This document shows, in pieces, positions 54,410 through 64,000 of a stretch of DNA of 64,000 nucleotides (the first letter of the stretch is position 1; the number at the start of each line of letters is the position of its first letter). Under the pieces are notes generated by a model. That model had not been told where the DNA came from. It saw nothing but the letters and a program-made list of their open reading frames with translations, and ran no database searches. Position numbers and translations under genes: made by a program. Origin of the DNA: Symbiodinium natans. Taxonomy: Eukaryota > Sar > Dinophyceae > Suessiales > Symbiodiniaceae. The stretch covers positions 206,766 through 270,765 of the forward strand of contig CAJNDS010000902.1 of NCBI GenBank assembly GCA_905221605.1, given 5' to 3'.

Positions 54410-55458
54410 GCTGAGCCCGCTGAGGCCGCTCAGGCCGCTGAGGCCGCTGCGGGGGACGCTCAGCCCACTGAGTCTGCTCAGGCCGCTGAGCCTGCTCAGG
54501 CCGCTGAGGCCGCTCAGGCTGCTGAAGTCGCTGAGGCTGTTGAGGCCCGCTGAGCCCGCTCAGGCCGCTGAGGCCGCTGGGGGACGCTCAGCCCACTGAG
54601 TCTGCTCAGGCCGCTGAGCCCGCTCAGGCCGCTGAGGCCGCTCAGGCTGCTGAAGTCGCTGAGGCTGTTGAGGCCCGCTGAGCCCGCTCAGGCCGCTGAG
54701 GCCGCTGGGGGACGCTCAGCCCACTGAGTCTGCTCAGGCCGCTGAGCCCGCTCAGGCCGCTGAGGCCGCTCAGGCTGCTGAAGTCGCTGAGGCTGTTGAG
54801 GCCCGCTGAGCCCGCTCAGGCCGCTGAAGCCACTCAGGCCGCTGGGGGACGCTCAGCCTGCTGAGTCTGCTCAGGCCGCTGAGCCCGCTCAGGCCGCTCA
54901 GGCCGCTCAGGCCGCTGAAGCCGCTGAGGCTGCTGAGGCCGCTGAGCCCGCTCAGGCCGCTGAAGCCACTCAGGCCGCTGGGGGACGCTCAGCCCACTGA
55001 GTCTGCTCAGGCCGCTGAGCCCGCTCAGGCCGCTGAGGCCGCTCAGGCTGCTGAAGTCGCTGAGGCTGTTGAGGCCCGCTGAGCCCGCTCAGGCCGCTGA
55101 AGCCACTCAGGCCGCTGGGGGACGCTCAGCCCACTGAGTCTGCTCAGGCCGCTGATCGAGGCCGCTCAGGCTGCTGAAGTCGCTGAGGCTGTTGAGCCCC
55201 GCTGAGCCCGCTCAGGCCGCTGAAGCCACTCAGGCCACTGGGGGACGCTCAGCCTGCTCAGGCCGCTGAGCCCGCTCAGGCCGCTCAGGCCGCTCGGGCC
55301 GCTGAAGCCGCTGAGGCCGCTGAAGCCACTCAGGCCGCTGGGGGACGCTCAGCCTGCTGAGTCTGCTCAGGCCGCTGAGCCCGCTCAGGCCGCTGAGGCC
55401 GCTCAGGCCGCTGAGGCTGCTGAGGCCGCTGAGCCCGCTCAGGCTGCTGAGGCCTGAT
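54410..55458. repeat. GC-rich minisatellite of GCTGAGGCC-type units
   Basis: Over 1 kb built from 9-12 bp subunits (GCTGAGGCC, GCTCAGGCC) arranged in a higher-order period of about 128 bp marked by GAGGCTGTTGAGGCCCGC (54533, 54661, 54789). Translations are Ala/Glu/Gln or Leu/Ser/Gly repeats. Frame shifts between units make coding unlikely. Confidence 0.95.
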
Positions 55459-55756
55459 GTTCCCCTACATGTATTTATACATGTCGAAAAAATATACACA
55501 TATAAATGTCTATATATACATATTGAGAGAGAGGAGAGGGAGAGGGAGAGAGAGAGAGAGCGAGATACAGAACCTTACTCTTTCAGCTGTTTCGTAGCTG
55601 TTTCGTAGCACTTCCCAGAGCAAAGCTGCCCCTGCAAGTTGGAGACGAATTTGGGGCTGAGGGCTTAGGGCTACGGAGGGGGTTAGGGGTTTTAGGAGTT
55701 TAGGGGCTTAGGGGCTTAGGGGGTTTAGGGGTATTTAAGAGTTTAGGGGTTTGGGG

Positions 55757-56560
55757 GGTAAAACCTTGGGCCCATGCGCTTCTACGGCCCTGCCATCCCG
55801 CTCTGTAAGGCGCCAGCCATCTCCGACCAGCTGACCTGCAAGCTCGACATGGCAAATCCGCGCAATTTGTTGGCACCTCATGCTTCATGCCCTAAACCCT
55901 AAACCCTAAACCCTAAACCCCCCCTGCCCACAACAACAAAAAAAAAAGCAGGGATTCCCTGGTACATGGCAGTCAGGAAAGCGACAGCTCCTTGAGCCCT
56001 GACATTCCCAACTCCTAAGCTCCCAACACCTGGAGCCCGGAACTTCGAAACCCGGGCGCCGAACTCCCATAACCCGCCACGGCATCCAAGCGGCGGGAGC
56101 GGACACCTCCTCCTCGACTATGGACTCCGGATCGAGCTGCTTCATGTGCACCTCTTTGAAAGGATCATGAGTTGGGATGTTCCCCCTGATACGAACAGTC
56201 CTTAATCGGGATTCTACTACCCCCTATATTCCCTATGAAGGACTGTTAGTACAAGGGGGAACATCCCAAATCATGGGGGTGGAGGCTTAGGCGGTTTGGG
56301 GTAAGTTTTGGGTGTAAGGTTCGGAGCCGGCGTAGCGATGAACACAAACAGCAAGAACTCCTGTTTCTGTAGCCAGTTGCCAGAAGAGCTTGCGACCTGT
56401 CACCTTATGTGAGCGCCTTGTTGTTATTTCAGCAGTCAACTCACTTCGGACAATCCCCACCCCGAAGCATCTCCTGAACCTGCCGCGCCTTGACAATCTC
56501 GTCCAGGAATTCATCCAGCTTGGACATGCCAGGCTGCGCCGCCAGTGCCCTCCAGGGCAC
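55757..56560 (-). CDS. Unknown protein, three minus-strand exons
   Basis: Islands in transcription order: LAAQPGMSKLDEFLDEIVKA then RQVQEMLRGGDCP with donor GTGAGT (about 56555-56447); VHMKQLDPESIVEEEVSAPA then AWMPWR with donor GTTATG (56149-56077); and QQIARICHVELAGQLVGDGW then RLTERDGRAVEAHGP (about 55875-55757). Peptides are acidic to amphipathic and clearly coding in character. The last island is also open on the plus strand (MRFYGPAIPLCKAPAISDQL), so its strand is less certain. A MITE (56170-56269) lies in the intron between the first two. No family recognised. Confidence 0.45.
56170..56269. mobile_element. MITE copy 3 (100 bp)
   Basis: It is flanked by the direct repeat ATCATG (56164-56169 and 56270-56275). 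The ends TTGGGATGTTCCCCCT and AGGGGGAACATCCCAA are inverted repeats, and the interior contains GAAGGACTGTTAGTAC. It lies in an intron of the gene at 55757-56560. Confidence 0.8.
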
Positions 56561-57379
56561 TGGCTGTGGGGCTCGATGGAACGGCGACCACGACTACCGA
56601 TATTCGTGCGGGCCCCTTGTCCAACCCACAGACCTTGTGTCTCCTTACCAACCAGATTTTCGGGCTTAAGGTTTCGGGTGAACCTCAACCCCTAAACTCT
56701 GCATAACTTAAGCTCCCGAAAGCCTGACGATACTTAACGCTGCCACGAACTGCCGCAGGTTCGGGAGCTCCGATAGGCATTGAGTTATGCGTGGGTGCCC
56801 TGCTCTCATCTCACTTGAGCCAGCCATGTAGGAGAGAGCATTCCAAAGAGAAACGAGCCCTACAAGCATCACCTAAGAAACCCTAGCCCCCAAACCCCTA
56901 GACTCACAACCCTCGAAAACCCCAAACCCCAAACCCCAAACCCCTAAACCCTGAACCCAGCAGCGGCGCCAGGTTTTCCTTCTCGTGTCAGGCCCCTTCC
57001 CGGCCTGAGGGGCTCTTAAGGGAGCAGGGGGGCTGCCAAGGCTAAGCTAAAAAACTCATGTGCAAGGCGCTGCAGGGCAGTCCAAATGGTAGGCTTCGGT
57101 TTTCAGAGGGTTTTGGGTTTAGGGTTTAGGGCTCTCAGGGCCTCAGGCACATAACTCTTCAGACATTGCACTGCCAGCTCTCTGAGCTATGGTGCCATAG
57201 CCCAACAGGGTACAGACTAGTTGTTGAGGTTCTGCGGCTTTAGGAGTGGCCCTGCAGTGCTATTTCGGGCCACGTATATGGCGCTCGAATTCAGGTGCCT
57301 GCAGAAAAGTGCACCCTTGCGGGTGCTTTCTCTCATCTGTTCTTGTGAAGAGAAATTCCAAGCATGATGCTCTTCGCAA

Positions 57380-57490
57380 ACCAGCCGCGGGACCGTAGGC
57401 TTTCACCATGCAGGTCCCGGTGGCATCTCCCTCAAGAACTCCTGCGTAACTACGATCACGCATAGAGTCCTCACTGCGAACATGCACGTG
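57380..57490 (-). CDS. Possible exon, unknown protein
   Basis: After an acceptor TTCTGTAG, the minus strand reads HVHVRSEDSMRDRSYAGVLE followed by GDATGTCMVKAYG. A second frame over the same bases is also open, so the frame is uncertain. No family recognised. Confidence 0.28.
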
Positions 57491-57804
57491 CTACAGAAGA
57501 AGGCAAGGATCGGAATCAACACCAAAGAGATGCAGGGCTATTTATGGCTATTTGGAGTTTGAAGCATGGGCCCCTGTTTGGGCCCCAAACTCCTTAGAAC
57601 GGCGACCCGGGCATGTACGCAAGCTGGAAGGAGAATCAGCGGGCTCGTAGGCCCTGCCTCACGTAAAGGCCATGCAGATCGCGTTGGCCTGCAGTCTCCT
57701 TCTGGTGGGCAGGCCAAAACTGAAAAAGTCCTCCAAGCTTTCCTTCCCCCTGCGGTTTAAGGATTTAGGGCTGGACCATGGGTTCCAAACAGAAGCGCGT
57801 GGAG

Positions 57805-57923
57805 GCGAACCCCCGTTGCAGGGTTTCTATCTTGAAGATGCTCTTGGCGGCATGCCAAGTGCTTCTGAGAACGGTTCAGAGGAGCTTCTAGTATCTGACT
57901 CGCTCGGGGGAAAGGGACTGTGA
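57805..57923 (+). CDS. Possible plus-strand terminal exon, unknown protein
   Basis: After GTTGCAG the plus strand reads GFYLEDALGGMPSASENGSE then ELLVSDSLGGKGL and a TGA at 57921-57923. It is one of few islands where the plus strand looks more coding than the minus. It is unconfirmed and the family is unknown. Confidence 0.28.
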
Positions 57924-58489
57924 GGCTCATGGAAAGGATTCGGCGGCCCGTGTCGGCCCTGGGAATGCGACGCCATGCTTCTCACGGCGCCATTCCGAAG
58001 CCCTCACGGTTGGGAAGGTGGCGTTTAGGGTTTCAGGTTTGGAGTTTAGGGTTCAAGGAGGGGCTGCTTCAAGCATCTGGAGTATGCATACAGCTCTCCA
58101 GCTCGGCTGCTTAAGAAGGCTGTGTCTTGTGTCCTAGAGGCCCCAAATCAAGATGATCCCTGCCGGCCCGACCAGCCTGATGCAGGGGCGAGGACTGGTA
58201 GCCCTGAACAGGTGGGACAGTCAAGAGCTCAGCTTTGGCACTAGCAGAGCCTCTTGTCCGGAACAGCGCTGTCTAGATCAAAGCACCTTTCGGGGAAACT
58301 CTCTGGCCTTGCTGAAGGAGCTGAGTAGATCCACGTGAAGCTGTGGGTCATACCCAATGGTCATCGACCGCATCTCAAAGGCATGGAAAATGAGGGAGGC
58401 CAACTAGATGCAGCTGTGTACATGTCCAATCATGTTCGTACATGCAAGGACACACAACGAGGCTGCCACGCACTGGTGGAAGTGCTCGA

Positions 58490-61311
58490 GGTCGTTGCCA
58501 GTGGTCGGGACTCCCATTCCCCCGACCTCGGTTTCGCTGGTGGTTCTGTGCCGCCCTTTCTCTCGAAGCCCTCCCTTGATGGAGAGACCCTGTCTTTAGC
58601 CTCTGGCATCAATGAAGGACACGGAGTTCGTGCTCTCGTCATAGTAGATATTGGAGGGCTGGAAGTCACCGTGCTGCTGGTGGCCGTAGCCTGGGTTGCA
58701 GCTCGAAGCCCAAACGCCAAGTTTCGACCGCCTCTAGGTCCAACTGCATGGTGAGCCAGATAGCCCTGAGTTTGGAAAACGCACCAATCCGAAAGCCCCC
58801 AACTCAAATTGCCCGCCCGGAACCCTGAACCCACAACCATGACCCTTCCAAACCCCCAAGCCCCCCAAAAATCCGGAACCTCCAAGCCTAGAGCACGGCC
58901 CAAGCGGCGGTCGTGGAAGGTGTGCAGGGTCCGACCAACCGCCTCCAACCCGGCTTTAGTTTTGGGGTTTGGGCTTGGGGTGCTGTTTTGTTGTGGGTGG
59001 GGAGGGAGTGTTCTCAACAGTCAGCGCAGGCGCTTGGCCTCCATGGCTATGCACAGCTGTGGCACCTGGTTCGCCTGAGCACGACGGCACGACGGCACGA
59101 CAGGTATGTGGGGGGTTGTTAGGCTTAAGCAGAGCCTTCCACCTGCTTAAAGGAAGGGTTCCGGAAAAGTCCCCGAAAAAATGGGGCTCTCAAACATCCC
59201 GGGCCAGCTTGCGTAGAACTTGGTCGCCACGTACTCGCACAGCCTCCCGTGGCCCAAGACTATGAGCTGCCGGTGTCGGTATGGAATTGAGGGGAGGAGC
59301 CTATCCCTTCATCTACACCAAGGCACTGAGGGACTTCAGCTTAGCTCTGCAAGCTTGATTCAGCCTGGCCGCAATGCCCGGGGCCCTTAAACTGCAGACG
59401 TTGCTGCAGGCTGCGGGAGTGGTTTCGAGTACGCACGCGCCGTGGCGGACAATTCTTCATGGGGCATGACATTTGATGGGAGCGCTGGGTGCCGAAAAGG
59501 GGCAAGCATCATGGGACAAGCGGCATTGGGCAGCAGCTCTGGTGAGTCTTCCGAAAAGACGAAAGCATCATGAACATCGTGCGGCCTTCAAAGCCCTGCC
59601 TCTAGCTTCTTTCGATGGGGGTGTCCAGGGCGGGCAGCACGTAGTTGGAGAAACCCTCTGCCAAAAAGAGGAGCATCATGAGCATGGTTGGGTACTCATA
59701 GGGGCTGGCCTTTCCCGGGGTTGACAACCTTGAACTGCATGTGACAGATGAGCTGCATGTGACACATGATTAGCATGCTTGCGTTAAGGACTAGCAGGTT
59801 TTCAACTGGTTCTAAAGATCCGCTGGCATCCCGGCGCTCCGTTCCCAGCCCGAAATGACCTTAACCATCCTTGACCCTGCAGCCACCCACCCTACCAGCA
59901 CCAGGGGTCTTTAGGGCCTTAGGGCTCAGGGTCGAAGGTGTGGGAAGCACCCCCGAAGCCCTAAACCCTAAACCCGAAACCCTAAATCTAAACCCTAAAC
60001 CCTAGTTTGGCGTTCAAACCGCGTATGGAGTTGAGGCCTTTCACCCCGGCTCTTCTTCATGACGATCAAGTCGCTCACTGGCCGCCGGTCGTCGCCTGCA
60101 AAAATTGATAGGGGTCTTCATTGGCTTAGGGTTTAGGGTTTAGGGTTTAGGGCTTGGGGCTTAAGGCTTAGGGCTTAGGGGGGGCCAATCGCACCCTAGA
60201 CAATAAGGAATGCACTATAATAGAGACAAACAAGGAAGTACAGAAGTATATACTCCAGTCTGAGGCTAGACTGTACAGTTCGAGGTCGAGAACTTCCTGG
60301 TTCCTGGGGCGAAGGATTCCGGGAAGACCATGATGGCACAGGCCGCGCCTACGCAGCTGAAGATCTTCCTTGATTTGGCAATGGACCCATCAACAGCACA
60401 GGCTTGAGAAATAGGCCCGACGACTGATTGTGCTGACAGAACGTTGCTTCTCTGCACTCGGATGCATGCTGCAACCGCGCTCATCCCTAAACCCAAAACC
60501 CTAAACCCTAGATACTCGCATCTCCACGCCGAGCAGCACCGGGAAGGCAACCGCTGGATCCTGGACGATCCTCAGTCGTAAGATCGTACAACCCCATGAA
60601 ACTCGGTGTACCTTGAGTAGCCTATATATATATATTAATTGAGTAATACTGTTATCCATCTAGATATAAAGAGATATATATATATCACCACAAGAGTGTG
60701 ATCATGCTGAACAGACAAAATTTTGCGTTCACGCGTGGCTAAGTTGCTACGTCTAGTCCTCAAAACACTGGAGACTCTTGTCTCAAAGTTTGCTGCCGAA
60801 GCGTCTCTGGATGTTCCTTAACTACCCTGATGAAGTTCTCGGCTTCGGTGAGGACGTTGCTGGCAACGCGTGCACACCTCATGGCCAGGGAAAGCAGAGG
60901 CACAGACTCCATTTCTACAACTCTGCTTATTCGGTGCAAGGAGGCTTCTGCGATGCCTTCCCAAAGATCTGCGGAGAACGCGCCGCAAGATTCATGCTTC
61001 ATGGCAACACACTGACACTGGGCAAAGCAACAGTTCGTTCTGCGGTAGTGGCAGCACAAAGACGTCGGCAGACCCACACAAGTGACTCAAGGAAAAGCAA
61101 TGTGTCCTCAGGCAACAAGTCGGAGTAATCTCACAGTTGCTCACTCAAGCAAAGCTCCGAAACCCTGAAGCCTGAGAGGCCTCAAACCTAAACCGCACCC
61201 CCCCCCCCCCCACGAAAGCCCTCTAAGCCTCACTTGCTTCAAGACCAGCTCGGTCCCCCCGTTGACCAGCCAGATGCCCTGGTTCAGGCCGCCCTTGAAG
61301 CCAGACATCTC
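58490..61311 (-). CDS. APH/protein-kinase-fold phosphotransferase-like protein, multi-exon
   Basis: Minus-strand islands follow the order of an aminoglycoside-phosphotransferase/choline-kinase-like fold. Exon 61311-61234, between a CCCAG acceptor and the donor CAA|GTGAGG, reads GFKGGLNQGIWLVNGGTELV then LKQ, the nucleotide-binding lobe with the VLK lysine. Next come NVLTEAENFIRVVKEHPETL (about 60860-60790), RIVQDPAVAFPVLLGVEMR (about 60570-60513), KIFSCVGA (about 60365-60340), and PVSDLIVMKKSRGERPQLHT (60099-60020, after TTTTTGCAG, the hinge region). Then come GRLCEYVATKFYASWPGMFE (about 59255-59195) and HGDFQPSNIYYDESTNSVSF then IDARG (58672-58598). HGD..PSN matches the catalytic loop and FIDARG the metal-binding Asp. 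After a short intron GGMGVPTTGNDLEHFHQCVA (about 58532-58470) follows. Substrate unknown. Confidence 0.6.
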
Positions 61312-62109
61312 CTGGGTCCGGGGTTTTGTGGGTTCACGGTTGGAGGCATCCTCTCGTGTGGTGCAGGCTCAATTGATTGCTTGTTTTTTCTTGGGCCGGG
61401 GAGGGGAGTTGGGTTGGGGTTTTTTTGGAGTTGGGGGGTGCCTTGGCGATTCAGGGTTTACTCGGCGCTGTCTGTACTTGAGCAGCTGAGCTCTACTGCT
61501 CTGTGAACCGGCGCATCATCGGGACTAACCCGCCAGCAGCACTGAAACTACACGGCGGTTCGTGGGGGGGGGGGCTTAGGGTTTCGGGTGCTCGCGCTTG
61601 GGGGTTTAGATTTGGTTGCTTAGCGCAACACATACCTTCAAGACCCCTACATCTTGAGTCCAAAGTCAAACAAAAATCTCAAAACCCTTAGCCCCAAACC
61701 CAAAAAAAACCTTCGCCCTAGAGAAAGCTAACCTTAAGAGCAGGCAAGTATGCCCAGTATCCATAAGGCTGCTCTGAAGAGCTCATAATCATGGCCGTTA
61801 AACCTCCACGAGCCTTCGAGCCCCTAGAGCTGCAACATGCTGCAACTGTACAGAACCCTCCTGGGTAACCGACACGCCTTAAACAAGGTACAAAGGCAAC
61901 GCCCCTTCTTGAAGGATGTGTCAGTTACTCGCTGCAAGCTCTGAAGCCTATAAGCTCCTGAACCCTCGACCCCAAACCCACACAAACCTTGTATGAAAGA
62001 ACCCTTAGGTGTATTCAACGAGGATCTCCTTACAGAAAGGAAGAGACCGTATATATAAACCCTGAATCACCCTAAATCCTCAGACCTTCCCACATCATTC
62101 ACTTGCCTG

Positions 62110-63540
62110 GATCTGCGCGTGGCTGGGAAGACCCAGCTGCTGGACCAGCTGGGTCCGGATCTGCGAGCTTAGGGGTATGAATTCTTGGTGTTTGGAGGTT
62201 CCTAGGCTTTGGAGCCATATGAGGGGGCCTGAGATGGACGAGTGGACTGTAGGTCATATACTGGCTAGGGGTTACAAGCTGATGCAAACTGATTCGTACT
62301 CGTTCTGCCTCCCACAGTTCTGCTTGCGGGCCTCGCGTTGGGGAGTCGAGGACCGTGGTGGGCCAGGATCAGGGCTCGGGTTTCGGATCTCCGGGCCCTA
62401 GAGGTCTTAGGGGTTGGGGTCCGAAACCGGAAAAAAGTTCGAGGTCGATAGACCGCTGCCGCAAGCTGGGGTCCTAAAACCCAGGCGTGGCGGCTCCCCG
62501 CCTGGATCACGCGCGGGTTAAAGCCACCGGGGCCCACCCGCAGCTCCTCACGAGTCTGCGGAGGCTTCAGCCGCGAGGGTGTAGGGTTTAGGGTTAAGGG
62601 TTAAGGGTGGGGCTCAGGTTCATGTGAAGGGTTTAAGGGTTTCAGGGAGGGTTGGGGGCTCTCGGGTTCAGAGCCTGGCTTCTTAGCGAAGCTCTCCCTT
62701 CCACTTTGGCAAGGCCTTTCTTGAGGGAGGGCCAAGGCACAGTGCTGAAGGCTTCTTGGCTCTGGGATCTGGATACTCTTATCCTGTGTGATACAATCCA
62801 CTGAGATATTCAAGGAATGAATGTAGGTAGGGATCGTGATATTAAACTAAAGTGTATGAAGAGTTTGGCGGGCTCTGCGGGCTTTGTCAGCACTTATCTG
62901 GGCCCTCCATGCAAGGGCAGCAAGCATCTCGAAACCTATCGGACTTCGACTCGGAATAAAAATCCTGAGCCATAAGGCCATGAAAGCAGCTGGGCCCCGA
63001 AACACCATGGCCCCCTACAACCTGGACCCCAAAACCACCCAAAATCTTACACCCACAGCCTCAACCCCTGAAGCCTAAACCTCTCGAGCCTCGAAACCTC
63101 TAAAATCCCAAGCCCGAAACCCTAGGCCGCAAGCTCTAAACCCCCAAAGCCCTAAACCCAAAACCCCACGTACCCTAAACCCGAAACCCTAAGCCCCCTA
63201 AACCCCAAACCCCCTAAACCCTAAACCCCACGCCGGGCCCCCGGGCCCCGTGAATCTGGGAAACGATCTCCGCGGCCGCGGCTGCTTGGGCCGGGGTCTG
63301 CAGGGAGGGCCCAGCGTTGTGGGGTTCGGGTTGAGGGTTTAGGGTTTATAGGGTGTAGGGTTTAGGGTTGAGGGTTTAGGGTTTAGGGTTAAAGGGTTCA
63401 GGGTTCAGGGTTTAGGGTTAAGAACCCTATGGGTTTAGGGATTCATGCCCAACAAGCTTCGCTGGATGGGTGGGTGGATGGATAGCGGCAGGGGCGACGT
63501 GACAGCCATGGGCGTCATCCCGCCGGCCTTCGCGCCCCCC
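62110..63540 (-). CDS. Unknown protein, four minus-strand exons, GC donors
   Basis: In transcription order: MTPMAVTSPLPLSIHPPIQR then SLLGMN (about 63520-63440); TPAQAAAAAEIVSQIHGARG (63287-63225, after CCTGCAG); TREELRVGPGGFNPRVIQ (62557-62504, after CTCCGCAG) with a CAG|GCGGGG junction; and SQIRTQLVQQLGLPSHAQIQ (about 62165-62109) with CAG|GCAAGT. The last two donors would be GC rather than GT, a pattern reported for dinoflagellate introns. Introns include TTTAGGG-type repeat and TA-poor unique sequence. The family is not recognised. Confidence 0.48.
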
Positions 63541-64000
63541 CCCCCCCCCCCCCCCCCGCAAGCGCGACCCGCGCCCCCTCTCCGATGAGATATTGTCTGA
63601 TCAAGGCGAATGACCCCGGCCTGCAGTCGTAATCGCCCCCGGCCTTTTGCTTTTGTATGTGCTGAGTTTGTTGAGCCTTTCTTTTCACGCTTTCCTTTCC
63701 AAGACTTTAACTGCTTTTGTCGCGTCATCCTTCGCATGCACACCCTAGAATGAGTGAAAGCCATTGGCACCAAGTGGACCCACCCTCGCAGGAACTGAAC
63801 ATGAGTTGCCATAGTTGCTCTGATAGATAAACAGGCTTTCTTCTCATGGCAACTTCATGTAAGTTCCTTCACTTTTACCCAGCCAACGGGCCTTGCTGCA
63901 TTGCCATACTACACTCTTAAGAACCCCGAAGCTCTGAACCAAGAGCTGGCCCCTTAAGCCGAAACGAAAGACCTCCGTACCCAACGAGCCCCGCAGTCCT

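Noticed and set aside
1-64000. A chromosome end (true telomere)
   Set aside because: Telomere-type tracts occur in both orientations throughout and are interrupted by genes. No terminal, uniformly oriented array is present.
1-64000. tRNA or rRNA genes
   Set aside because: I looked for cloverleaf-type motifs and conserved rRNA segments by eye and found none. Only the 12-nt tRNA-complementary primer site of the LTR element was seen.

Overview
The window looks like nuclear DNA of a dinoflagellate. Three observations support this: the dominant repeat is the TTTAGGG/CCCTAAA telomere-type heptamer scattered throughout; the LTRs of a retrotransposon carry a sequence very close to the dinoflagellate spliced leader; and exon ends include GC as well as GT donors. 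The lineage call is inference.

Most of the sequence is an alternation of short telomere-repeat tracts, in both orientations, with 60-200 bp unique islands. Read on the minus strand, many islands translate into clean peptide segments bounded by AG acceptors and GT/GC donors. The telomere-type tracts therefore sit mainly inside introns, and long-ORF searches miss most genes. Four such split genes can be named or assigned to a fold: a serine carboxypeptidase (466-4445), an APC-superfamily amino acid/polyamine transporter (40215-49694), an APH/kinase-fold protein (58490-61311) and a WD40-like exon (29286-29400). Others are visible as exon chains without a recognised family: a large soluble protein at 24125-28265, membrane proteins at 30105-32050 and 35043-36978, and a protein at 62110-63540. 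Nearly all are on the minus strand, consistent with unidirectional gene clusters.

Only a few intact long ORFs exist. A serpin (1725-2918) lies inside an intron of the serine carboxypeptidase gene and has a C-terminal hydrophobic tail. An RCC1-repeat protein (20731-21834) has a decayed last repeat. A complete 8.7-kb LTR element (10127-18832) has 221-bp LTRs, a CCCTA target duplication, a primer-binding site matching the anticodon arm of initiator tRNA-Met, and a polypurine tract. It contains two giant same-frame ORFs with WW-like, S1-like and six CCCH zinc-finger domains, separated by one TGA inside a possible 51-nt intron. No reverse transcriptase, integrase or protease is visible. This is the most unusual system here.

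Region by region: 0.5-4.4 kb carboxypeptidase plus nested serpin; 4.7-10.1 kb repeats and unassigned islands; 10.1-18.8 kb LTR element; 19-22.3 kb telomeric array, a MITE, the RCC1 gene and a small ORF; 23-37 kb minus-strand exon chains; 37.8-38.2 kb GGGCTTA array; 39.4-49.7 kb transporter gene, whose introns hold two minisatellites, a DDE transposon and an AT-rich block; 50-54 kb sparse; 54.4-55.5 kb GC-rich minisatellite; 55.7-63.6 kb minus-strand exons including the kinase-fold gene. Exon boundaries were read by eye and are approximate unless stated.
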